Positions 1-5,723 of a DNA stretch of 5,726 bases are shown in pieces; within the stretch, counting starts at the first letter, position 1; every line of letters starts with the position of its first letter. The notes beneath the pieces are model-generated. The model saw only the letters and a list, made by a program, of their open reading frames with translations, was not told where the DNA came from and made no database searches. This DNA comes from JANNWF01 sp052390415. Lineage in GTDB: Bacteria; Pseudomonadota; Gammaproteobacteria; Xanthomonadales; Xanthomonadaceae. Location of the stretch: NCBI GenBank assembly GCA_052390415.1, contig JBQTGY010000114.1, positions 1-5,726 on the forward strand, read 5' to 3'. A program made the position numbers and the translations under genes.

Positions 1-657
1 GGCTTCTTCGTTGGACTTCTGATCGGGCGCAAAACCGCCTTCATCGCCGACGGCGGTCGACATGCCTTGCGATTTCAACACTGACTTCAGTGAGTGGAAG
101 ATTTCGGTGCCCGCGCGCAGCGCTTCCGCGAACGACGTAAACCCCACCGGCAGCACCATGAACTCCTGCATGTCGACGTTGTTATCCGCATGCGCACCGC
201 CGTTGATGATGTTCATCATGGGCAGAGGCAACTCAACCTCACGGCCTTGGGCCAGGTGCGCCCACAGTGGCTGCCCCTTGCTTGCCGCCACCGCGTGCGC
301 GTTGGCCAGCGAGACGCCCAGCAACGCATTGGCGCCGAGTTTGGATTTGTTGTCAGTGCCATCGGCCGCAATGAGCTGGGCATCGAGCCCTGCCTGATCT
401 CGCGCATCAAAGCCCACCAGCGCCGTGGAAATCACACCGTTGACGTTGGCCACCGCGTTGCGCACGCCCTTGCCCAGGTAACGGGTTTTGTCGCCATCGC
501 GCAACTCGACCGCCTCGCGGCTGCCGGTGGACGCTCCCGAGGGCACGGCTGCGCGACCCATGTGGCCGCTGTCCAGGGTGACTTCGGCTTCAAGCGTGGG
601 ATTGCCGCGGCTATCAAGGATTTCGCGGGCGTGGATGCGGGTTATGCGGTTGGCCAT
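1..657 (-). CDS. eno: Enolase (phosphopyruvate hydratase), N-terminal half, cut by the left edge
   Basis: Enolase converts 2-phosphoglycerate to phosphoenolpyruvate in glycolysis and, in many proteobacteria, is also part of the RNA degradosome. The visible 219 codons are about half of the usual ~430 residues; the reading frame is still open at base 1. The start is the ATG at 657-655, giving MANRITRIHAREILDSRGNP, which aligns with enolase N-termini. Seen in order: the mobile loop SGASTGSRE (residues 40-48), ELRDGD followed by LGKGV, the block PMMNIINGGAHADNNVDMQE (146-165) with His156 and Glu165, and GDEGGFAP (204-211) with Glu206. These correspond to yeast His159, Glu168 and the catalytic Glu211. 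No frameshift or stop is visible. There is no clear Shine-Dalgarno sequence before the ATG. It lies 87 nt downstream of kdsA on the same strand with no terminator between, so it is probably the third gene of a pyrG-kdsA-eno operon. Identity is certain; the C-terminal lysine and metal ligands lie outside the window. Confidence 0.98.
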   Translation of the reverse strand, partial: MANRITRIHAREILDSRGNPTLEAEVTLDSGHMGRAAVPSGASTGSREAVELRDGDKTRYLGKGVRNAVANVNGVISTALVGFDARDQAGLDAQLIAADGTDNKSKLGANALLGVSLANAHAVAASKGQPLWAHLAQGREVELPLPMMNIINGGAHADNNVDMQEFMVLPVGFTSFAEALRAGTEIFHSLKSVLKSQGMSTAVGDEGGFAPDQKSNEEA

Positions 658-744
658 GGCGGTGATTGTGTTGGTCGATGAAAGGTTGGTTTCAGTGTTT
701 TGGTTGGCGCGAGACACGAGCGCTTCTTCGCCCCAGCGGGTATG

Positions 745-1584
745 TCAGTCGGTTGCGGACGACTCCAGGAATCCATGCCGCTTGGTGACCTGATCCAGCG
801 CGAGCAAGGTCTCCAGCAAGGCCGCCATTTTCCCCAAAGGCCATGCGTTCGGGCCGTCCGATAGCGCCTCTGCCGGATTCGGATGTGTTTCCATGAATAG
901 TCCGGCGATGCCAACGGCCACTGCGGCGCGCGCGAGCACAGGTACAAATTCGCGCTGCCCGCCCGACTTGCCATCCGCACCACCGGGCAATTGCACCGAG
1001 TGGGTGGCGTCAAACACCACCGGACAACCGGTATCGCGCATCACGCTCAATGAGCGCATGTCAGACACCAGATTGTTGTAGCCGAAGCTGACGCCGCGCT
1101 CGCAAACCATGATCTGGGAGTTGCCCGTCGTCAAGGCCTTGGCCGCCACGTGCTTCATTTCCCAGGGACTCAGAAACTGGCCTTTCTTGATGTTGACCGG
1201 CTTGCCCGCCGCCGCCACTTTCTGGATGAAATCGGTTTGTCGGCACAGGAACGCAGGCGTTTGCAGCACATCAACTACTGCGGCCACTTCATCCATCGGC
1301 GTGTATTCGTGCACATCGGTGAGCACGGGCACACCAATCTGGCGCTTCACAGTGTCAAGAATCTTCAGCCCCGCTTCCAAACCAGGCCCGCGAAAGCTGG
1401 TGCCCGAGGTGCGATTGGCCTTGTCGAAGCTGGACTTGAAGATGAAGGGAATTCCGAGCTTTGAAGTGATTTCCTTCAAAGTGCCAGCGGTGTCCAACTG
1501 CAACTGCTCGGACTCGATGACGCAAGGGCCAGCGATCAAGAAGAATGGCTGGTCGAGGCCAACCTGGAAGCCGCAAAGGTTCAC
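745..1584 (-). CDS. kdsA: 3-deoxy-D-manno-octulosonate 8-phosphate synthase, metal-dependent type
   Basis: This cytoplasmic enzyme condenses phosphoenolpyruvate with D-arabinose 5-phosphate to give KDO-8-phosphate, the precursor of the KDO sugar of the LPS inner core. The product is 279 residues, the normal family length. Family blocks: LIAGPCVIES (17-26), FKSSFDKANRTS (49-60), SFRGPGLE (63-70), LTDVHEYTP (88-96), VNIKKGQFLSPWEMK (130-144), CERGVSFGYNNLVSDM (161-176), FDATHSVQLPGG (191-202), METHPNP (231-237) and SDGPNAWPL (242-250). I chose the GTG at 1584-1582 because the product then begins MNLCGFQVGLDQP, as in my memory of Xanthomonas KdsA, and an AAGGAGG lies 7 nt upstream. A longer in-frame reading to 1716 only adds out-of-frame pyrG sequence. 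The GTG overlaps the pyrG stop (GTGA), so translation is probably coupled. Cys21 replaces the Asn found in the E. coli enzyme, which marks the metal-dependent class. Confidence 0.97.
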   Translation of the reverse strand: MNLCGFQVGLDQPFFLIAGPCVIESEQLQLDTAGTLKEITSKLGIPFIFKSSFDKANRTSGTSFRGPGLEAGLKILDTVKRQIGVPVLTDVHEYTPMDEVAAVVDVLQTPAFLCRQTDFIQKVAAAGKPVNIKKGQFLSPWEMKHVAAKALTTGNSQIMVCERGVSFGYNNLVSDMRSLSVMRDTGCPVVFDATHSVQLPGGADGKSGGQREFVPVLARAAVAVGIAGLFMETHPNPAEALSDGPNAWPLGKMAALLETLLALDQVTKRHGFLESSATD

Positions 1585-3242
1585 GCACTTGCCTCCTTCA
1601 ACAACCGCCCACCCGCCTTGTGATCGCGCGCCGCACGCACGAAGCCGATGAACAACGGATGTCCATCGCGCGGCGTGGACAAAAACTCTGGATGCGCCTG
1701 ACAGGCGATGAACCACGGATGCACGTTTTGCGGCAGTTCGATCATCTCGACCAGCAGGTCATCCATCGATTTGGCCGATATCACCAACCCCGCATCTTCC
1801 AGTTGTGAACGATAGCGATTGTTGAATTCGTAGCGATGGCGATGGCGCTCGGACACCACATCACGGCCATACAGACGCCGCGCCAGCGTGCCCGGTTTGA
1901 GGCGGCATTCCTGCAGACCCAAGCGCATGGTGCCACCCAGATCAGACGCCTCGCCACGACGCTCAACGTCGCCCGCTGACGTGCGCCATTCGGTGATCAG
2001 TCCGATCACCGGATGCGTTGCATCGCGTTCATTCTCAGTGCTGTTGGCACCTTCCAGTCCCACCACATTGCGGGCAAATTCCACCACGGCGGCCTGCATG
2101 CCGTAGCAAATTCCGAAGTAGGGAATACGTTGCTCGCGGGCATAGCGCGCGGTCTGCACCTTGCCCTCGAAACCGCGATCACCGAAGCCGCCGGGCACCA
2201 GGATGGCATCGACGCCAGCCAGCACCTGCATACCCTCGCTCTCGACCTGTTCGGACTCCAACCACTTCAGCGTCACCTTCGTACGTTGCCGCAAACCACC
2301 GTGCTTCAGCGCTTCCGCCAGCGACTTGTACGCGTCCGCGTGATCGACGTACTTGCCAACCACACCAATCGTCACCGCATCGATCGGGTTTTCCATGGCA
2401 TCAACCACGTCACGCCAATCAGCAAGATCGGCATTCCCTGTCACCGGCAAACGCAGTTTTTCCACCACCAGCTGATCCAGCCCCTGCTGATGCAGCCAAA
2501 GTGGAATCTTGTAGATGTTGTCCAGATCAACCGCCGACATCACCGCGCGCTCGGGCACGTTGGTGAACAGCGCGATCTTGCGGCGCTCGGATTCCGGCAA
2601 AGGCTGCTCGCTGCGGCACAACAGAATGTCCGGTTGAATGCCGATGGAGCGCATTTCCTTCACCGAATGCTGGGTCGGTTTGGTCTTCAACTCGCCTGCG
2701 GCGGCGATCCACGGCACCAAGGTCAGATGCAGGAAGATGGCGTATTCGGGTCCGCGCTCGCTGCGAATCTGCCGAATGGCTTCGAGAAACGGCAGCGATT
2801 CGATATCACCGACGGTGCCGCCAATTTCCACCAGACCGACATCGAAGCCTTCGGTCGCCGCGTCGACACAGCGCTTGATTTCATCGGTGATGTGCGGAAT
2901 GACCTGCACGGTGGCGCCCAGATAATCACCACGGCGCTCACGCCGAATCACGTTTTCGTAAATGCGCCCGGTGGTGATCGAGTGCTTGCGGGTCAGATGC
3001 ACGCGCACAAAGCGCTCGTAGTGACCCAGATCCAGATCGGTTTCGGCGCCGTCATCGGTGACGTAGACCTCGCCGTGCTGAAACGGGCTCATCGTGCCGG
3101 GGTCGACATTGATGTAGGGATCGAGCTTCATCATCGTCACCCGCAGACCACGGGCTTCAAGGATGGAGGCGAGCGAAGCGGCGGCGATGCCCTTGCCAAG
3201 CGAGGACACCACGCCGCCGGTAACAAAAATAAGCGGAGTCAT
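1581..3242 (-). CDS. pyrG: CTP synthase (glutamine-hydrolysing)
   Basis: PyrG aminates UTP to CTP using ATP and glutamine, the last step of de novo pyrimidine nucleotide synthesis. The product is 553 residues (E. coli 545). The N-terminal synthase domain (about 1-267) shows FVTGGVVSSLGKGIAAASLA (P-loop, 6-25), KLDPYINVDPGTM (39-51), DGAETDLDLGHYERF (64-78) and VEIGGTVGDIES (138-149). Lys39, Asp71 and Glu139 match E. coli Lys40, Asp72 and Glu140. The C-terminal class I glutamine amidotransferase domain (about 290-545) shows VPGGFGDRG (349-357), GICYGMQ with nucleophile Cys379, and QAHPEF with His517 and Glu519, so the triad is complete. The ATG at 3242-3240 aligns with family N-termini, although no Shine-Dalgarno sequence precedes it. 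The TGA overlaps the kdsA GTG. It is the first gene of the minus-strand operon, so its promoter should lie in 3243-3334. It also links to LPS synthesis, because CTP is needed to make CMP-KDO. Confidence 0.99.
   Translation of the reverse strand: MTPLIFVTGGVVSSLGKGIAAASLASILEARGLRVTMMKLDPYINVDPGTMSPFQHGEVYVTDDGAETDLDLGHYERFVRVHLTRKHSITTGRIYENVIRRERRGDYLGATVQVIPHITDEIKRCVDAATEGFDVGLVEIGGTVGDIESLPFLEAIRQIRSERGPEYAIFLHLTLVPWIAAAGELKTKPTQHSVKEMRSIGIQPDILLCRSEQPLPESERRKIALFTNVPERAVMSAVDLDNIYKIPLWLHQQGLDQLVVEKLRLPVTGNADLADWRDVVDAMENPIDAVTIGVVGKYVDHADAYKSLAEALKHGGLRQRTKVTLKWLESEQVESEGMQVLAGVDAILVPGGFGDRGFEGKVQTARYAREQRIPYFGICYGMQAAVVEFARNVVGLEGANSTENERDATHPVIGLITEWRTSAGDVERRGEASDLGGTMRLGLQECRLKPGTLARRLYGRDVVSERHRHRYEFNNRYRSQLEDAGLVISAKSMDDLLVEMIELPQNVHPWFIACQAHPEFLSTPRDGHPLFIGFVRAARDHKAGGRLLKEASA
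1592..1598 (-). promoter_or_regulatory. Strong ribosome binding site that fixes the kdsA start
   Basis: On the minus strand this reads AAGGAGG, a full anti-SD match, and sits 7 nt before the GTG at 1584-1582. It lies inside the last codons of pyrG (Leu-Lys-Glu-Ala-Ser-Ala-stop). It supports the GTG start over any upstream in-frame start and suggests that kdsA can reinitiate efficiently after pyrG termination. Confidence 0.85.
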
Positions 3243-3268
3243 AAGTCAAGACACGACTAGAAAGCCCT

Positions 3269-3274
3269 ATTCTA
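3269..3274 (-). promoter_or_regulatory. Candidate -10 element for the pyrG-kdsA-eno operon
   Basis: On the minus strand this reads TAGAAT, five of six matches to TATAAT, about 27 nt before the pyrG ATG, which would leave a 5' leader of roughly 20 nt. No good -35 hexamer lies 16-18 nt upstream; the best is CCAACA at 18 nt, with three of six matches. The 92-nt divergent gap 3243-3334 must hold promoters for both directions, but no plus-strand promoter for rlmJ is convincing there. Read on the plus strand, an overlapping TATTCT (3268-3273) matches four of six -10 positions and also lacks a -35. No operator or riboswitch is recognisable. Confidence 0.3.
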
Positions 3275-3334
3275 CCGGGCCTTGGGCCGACGTGTTGGCG
3301 TCGCCCCGCCCGCTTGCTGGTCGCAAACTCAATC

Positions 3335-4180
3335 GTGAACTACCGCCACGCTTTCCACGCCGGCAACCATGCCGATGTTTTCAAGCACGTCGTTCTGCTT
3401 GGACTCATGTCTGCCTTGAAACGCAAGGACAGTGCTTTTTTTGCGCTGGACACGCATGCCGGGCGCGGTAGTTATGGCCTGGATTCGGCAGCATCGAAGA
3501 AAACCCAGGAGGCCGAAGCCGGTATTCGCAAGCTGCTGAAGGCTGGCCTGCGCGGCAATCCGCTGATTTCCCAGTATCTGGCAGCGGTGCGTGGCATCAA
3601 CGGCGGTCAGATCGTCGACACCTATCCGGGTTCACCGCTGCTGATGGCAGGCGCGTTGCGTGAGCAGGATCGACTCGCCTGCTGCGAATTGCAGCCGGAG
3701 GAAGCCGGCGCGCTGAAGCGTTTGCTGCGCGATGACAGCCGCGTTGGCGTACACGAGCGCGATGGTTATGCGGCCTTGAACGCGCTGCTGCCACCCAAGG
3801 AAAAGCGTGGCTTGGTGCTGATCGACCCGCCTTACGAGACGCAACTCGCCGAGTTCGACACCATCATGCCGGCCATACGCCACGCGCTTGAGCGTTGGCC
3901 GACCGGCATGTTCGTCCTCTGGTATCCGATCAAACGCCGCCGCGCCTTGCAGCCGTTCTACCGCCGGGCGACCGACTTGCCGGCGAAACAGGTCTTGGTC
4001 GCCGAGTTGCTGGTGCGGCCGGACGACTCGCCGCTGCGGATGAATGGCAGTGGCCTGATCCTGGTCAATCCGCCATGGCAGTTCAACGACGAACTGGCTA
4101 CAGCCTTGTCGTTGTTGTCCAAGGTGCTGGATGAAGGCGGCGGCAGCTGGCATCTGGATTGGTTGAAGGCGGAATCCTGA
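3335..4180 (+). CDS. rlmJ: 23S rRNA (adenine(2030)-N6)-methyltransferase
   Basis: RlmJ (formerly DUF519, YhiR) uses S-adenosylmethionine to methylate N6 of A2030 in 23S rRNA, acting on free RNA in the cytoplasm. From the GTG at 3335 the product is 281 residues (E. coli about 280) and begins MNYRHAFHAGNHADVFKH, matching the E. coli MLSYRHSFHAGNHADVLKH. Seen in order: the SAM-binding loop LDTHAGRGSYGL (38-49), DTYPGSPLL (95-103), LREQDRL (108-114), the catalytic LIDPPYET (162-169) with Asp164 in the DPPY motif, FVLWYPI (193-199) and LVNPPWQF (243-250). An in-frame TTG at 3314 would add seven residues not found in the family, so GTG is preferred. Neither start has a good Shine-Dalgarno sequence. 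It diverges from pyrG, and its TGA overlaps the ATG of the lipoprotein gene by one base, so the two are probably cotranscribed. Confidence 0.95.
   Translation: MNYRHAFHAGNHADVFKHVVLLGLMSALKRKDSAFFALDTHAGRGSYGLDSAASKKTQEAEAGIRKLLKAGLRGNPLISQYLAAVRGINGGQIVDTYPGSPLLMAGALREQDRLACCELQPEEAGALKRLLRDDSRVGVHERDGYAALNALLPPKEKRGLVLIDPPYETQLAEFDTIMPAIRHALERWPTGMFVLWYPIKRRRALQPFYRRATDLPAKQVLVAELLVRPDDSPLRMNGSGLILVNPPWQFNDELATALSLLSKVLDEGGGSWHLDWLKAES
4166..4172 (+). promoter_or_regulatory. Ribosome binding site fixing the slp-like start
   Basis: AAGGCGG, one mismatch from AAGGAGG, lies 7 nt before the ATG at 4180 and inside the last codons of rlmJ. It supports the ATG at 4180 over the in-frame TTG at 4159, which would put extra residues in front of the signal peptide. 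Confidence 0.65.
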
Positions 4181-4659
4181 TGCGCTGGACCTCACTGATT
4201 TTGGTGCTGGCCCTGGGCGTGACCGGCTGCGTCACTCCCGCGCCGTTTGTTGCCGGCACCTATGACAGCCCGGCGGTTTGGCAGATCGCCGAAAACCCCG
4301 AGGGCCACGTGAATCGGGAAGTCTTGTGGGGCGGCATGATCCTCGATATCAAGCATCGCGAGCGCTACACCGAGCTGGAAATGCTTGGCTTCCCGTTGGA
4401 CGCGAGGCAGCAACCGCAAGCCGAGCTGGCCGACGAGGGCCGCTACATCTTGATCGTGAGTGGCTTTCTTGATCCCGCGGATTTCGCCGTCGGCCGCTTT
4501 CTCACCTTTCCCGGCCGCATCACCGGCGCGCGGCGTGGCGAGTTGCGCAATGAGCCCTACGTCTGGCCAATGCTGGATACCTTGCAGCCATTCCTGTGGC
4601 CCAAGGACTTCCGCGAGGAAGGCAAGCACTACTCCTTCGGGATCGGCGTTCGGTTCTAG
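4180..4659 (+). CDS. Slp-family outer-membrane lipoprotein
   Basis: The product is 159 residues. It opens with a short lipoprotein signal peptide: one Arg at position 2, a hydrophobic run LILVLALGV, then the lipobox VTGC with Cys17 as the acylated residue. Position +2 is Val, not Asp, so Lol sorting to the outer membrane is expected. The mature part matches the Slp/YeaY family as I remember E. coli Slp: VLWGGMILDI (48-57), LEMLGFPLDARQQP (66-79) and SGFLDPADFAVGRFLTFPGRITG (94-116), followed by aromatic YVWP and FLWP motifs. E. coli Slp is induced by starvation and in stationary phase, and its molecular function is not known. The start shares its A with the rlmJ stop (TGATG), so translation is probably coupled. 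One oddity is that the last nine residues, YSFGIGVRF, look like an outer-membrane beta-barrel C-terminal signal. Family assignment is strong; function is open. Confidence 0.9.
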   Translation: MRWTSLILVLALGVTGCVTPAPFVAGTYDSPAVWQIAENPEGHVNREVLWGGMILDIKHRERYTELEMLGFPLDARQQPQAELADEGRYILIVSGFLDPADFAVGRFLTFPGRITGARRGELRNEPYVWPMLDTLQPFLWPKDFREEGKHYSFGIGVRF

Positions 4660-4711
4660 GGTCGGTTGACATCGATGGAGTAGGCCGCGACCTTCACCTG
4701 TATAACCGGGC

Positions 4712-4739
4712 GCTCGGATTTAGAGCAAGCGCTCCGAGT
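4712..4739 (+). repeat. Inverted repeat in the gap between slp and the GNAT gene
   Basis: CTCGGA (4713-4718) and TCCGAG (4733-4738) are perfect complements around a 14-nt loop; a G-T pair outside makes a 7-bp RNA stem. No T-run follows, so it is at best a weak terminator, or an element of the GNAT leader. A competing 4-bp hairpin (GCTC 4712-4715 with GAGC 4723-4726) overlaps it. The same 146-nt gap holds a consensus TTGACA (4666-4671) just after the slp stop, but the nearest -10-like TATAAC (4701-4706) is 29 nt away, too far for a normal sigma-70 promoter. Confidence 0.3.
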
Positions 4740-4805
4740 CACACTGTCACCTTGCTGACTGTGTTCGACTATCCCCCCATTCCGCAGACTCGATGGCGCC
4801 CTCCC

Positions 4806-5375
4806 ATGCCGCCAATCATTCAACGTCGACGTTCATCCGGACGCTGGTGCGAAGACCTCGTGCTGGGTGACGGCCGGCAATTGCACCTGCGGCCCATTGT
4901 TGCCGAAGATGCTGATGCGCTAAGGCACGGGTTCGAGTTGCTGGATGCCGACGAAGTGCGGATGCGATTCATGCACCCGATGAGCGAGTTGACACCGGAA
5001 CTGGCCAAACGCCTGTCTGATCTGAATCCCAAGCGCGACTTCGCCATCGTCGCAGCCGAGCCCTTGCCGCCGGGGGAAGCCCTGGTCGGCGCCGTGGTTC
5101 GCGCATCCATCGCAGCGGACGGCAGGCGTGCCGAATTTGCGATCTTGGTCTCGCGTCTGTTGGCGGGCCAGGGGTTGGGTCGACTATTGATGAAGCGGAT
5201 CATTCGCTGGGCCAAACTCAAGCGTCTGGATGAGCTGTATGGCGATGTGCTGGAGGAAAATTCGTCCATGCTCAAACTCGCCTCGTCTTTGGGCTTTCGC
5301 CGTGAGCATCAGCCCCACGATCCCGGCGTGGTTCGGGTGCGATTGGCTTTGCGCAAGGATCTGACACTGCAGTGA
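4806..5375 (+). CDS. Stand-alone GNAT-family N-acetyltransferase, Pat-like
   Basis: The product is 189 residues from the ATG at 4806. It is a single GNAT domain (about 25-185) that transfers acetyl from acetyl-CoA to an unknown acceptor. Seen in order: LHLRPIVAEDADAL (26-39), the typical N-terminal GNAT strand and helix; VRMRFMHPMSELTPE (51-65); DFAIVAAE (78-85); AEFAILVSRLLAGQGLGRLLMKRII (109-133), holding the acetyl-CoA pyrophosphate-binding motif GQGLGR (121-126); and GDVLEENSSMLKLASSLGF (146-164), the usual last part. The order HPMSELT, AEFAILV, GDVLEEN and DPGVVRV resembles the C-terminal acetyltransferase domain of bacterial Pat/YfiQ protein-lysine acetyltransferases, but the ADP-forming acyl-CoA synthetase part is absent. 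Glu110 sits where Pat-like domains have a conserved Glu. The start is uncertain: no Shine-Dalgarno sequence precedes 4806, and in-frame GTG 4761 or TTG 4752 are possible. The target protein cannot be told from sequence. Confidence 0.85.
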   Translation: MPPIIQRRRSSGRWCEDLVLGDGRQLHLRPIVAEDADALRHGFELLDADEVRMRFMHPMSELTPELAKRLSDLNPKRDFAIVAAEPLPPGEALVGAVVRASIAADGRRAEFAILVSRLLAGQGLGRLLMKRIIRWAKLKRLDELYGDVLEENSSMLKLASSLGFRREHQPHDPGVVRVRLALRKDLTLQ

Positions 5376-5406
5376 CTGCCGAGCGGCAAGGTGAAATAAC
5401 CGCAGG

Positions 5407-5509
5407 GCATTGCATCGCTGGGTTAAGCCGCAACAGCGAGCACAGCGCGTCGAATCCCTGATGGCTTTGCTTACGACTACGCGTCAACGCGCTGCCGTTG
5501 GTGCAATGC
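5407..5509. repeat. Nested inverted repeat able to form a long imperfect hairpin
   Basis: Two perfect 8-bp arm pairs are nested. The outer pair is GCATTGCA (5407-5414) with TGCAATGC (5502-5509). The inner pair is CAGCGCGT (5443-5450) with ACGCGCTG (5487-5494). The left strand has 28 nt between its arms and the right strand 7 nt, so the fold would carry a large left-hand bulge. The 36-nt apical part ends in CGCGT-CA-ACGCG (5481-5491 with its 5' neighbour), which competes with the inner stem. It could be a structured intergenic repeat or a noncoding RNA; nothing shows whether it is transcribed. Confidence 0.5.
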
Positions 5510-5645
5510 GCTGCGCTAGCCCGGACATTTCATGAGGTCGCGAAAAAACGCCCGAACTTCGTTGGTGCGCCTCGTCAAAAGTGATGAATCTCAAAATGGC
5601 AAAGTGTTCGCTGCGTTTTCCCGCTGGCACGATGCTCACTTGGTC

Positions 5646-5723
5646 TTTGCGGCCATCGCTGCGTTGCGCCTCGCCGCAATGGGCCCACCATTCCGACTCG
5701 GCGCGCCTTGCGCTGGCCGCAAA
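5646..5723. repeat. 10-bp inverted repeat at the right edge
   Basis: TTTGCGGCCA (5646-5655) and TGGCCGCAAA (5714-5723) are perfect complements 58 nt apart. A third copy of the core, GCCGCAA (5673-5679), can also pair with the left arm (TTGCGGC, 5647-5653) to form a tighter 19-nt-loop hairpin. The window ends three bases after the right arm, so the element may continue beyond it. Confidence 0.4.

Noticed and set aside
94..681. 195-codon plus-strand frame opposite eno
   Set aside because: Same register as the eno codons and explained by codon bias; no recognisable protein motif.
658..744. Terminator or promoter between kdsA and eno
   Set aside because: No stem followed by a T-run and no paired -35/-10 could be found in these 87 nt on the minus strand.
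1109..1651. 180-codon plus-strand frame opposite kdsA and the end of pyrG
   Set aside because: It crosses the junction of two certain genes on the other strand and shows no conserved block.
1585..1716. N-terminal extension of KdsA by 44 residues
   Set aside because: This stretch is pyrG coding sequence read in another frame. The GTG at 1584 has a perfect ribosome binding site and aligns with family N-termini.
2013..3260. 415-codon open frame on the plus strand opposite pyrG
   Set aside because: Its codons are exact reverse complements of pyrG codons, so stops appear only where pyrG uses TTA, CTA or TCA, which are avoided in a GC-rich genome. It has no family motif, and pyrG is certain.
3632..4195. 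187-codon minus-strand frame opposite rlmJ, and 4192-4629 opposite slp
   Set aside because: Both are in exact antisense register with well-supported genes; no motifs or start signals.
4666..4706. TTGACA and TATAAC as a promoter for the GNAT gene
   Set aside because: The hexamers are 29 nt apart, well outside the 16-18 nt sigma-70 spacing. TTGACA alone is not enough.
4596..4805. N-terminal extension of the GNAT protein into the slp gene
   Set aside because: It would overlap slp by 64 bases out of frame and adds sequence unlike any GNAT. The ATG at 4806 gives a normal single-domain length.
5272..5487. 71-codon minus-strand frame (TTG start) at the GNAT 3' end
   Set aside because: Overlaps the well-supported GNAT gene by about 100 nt, has no ribosome binding site and crosses the inverted-repeat region.
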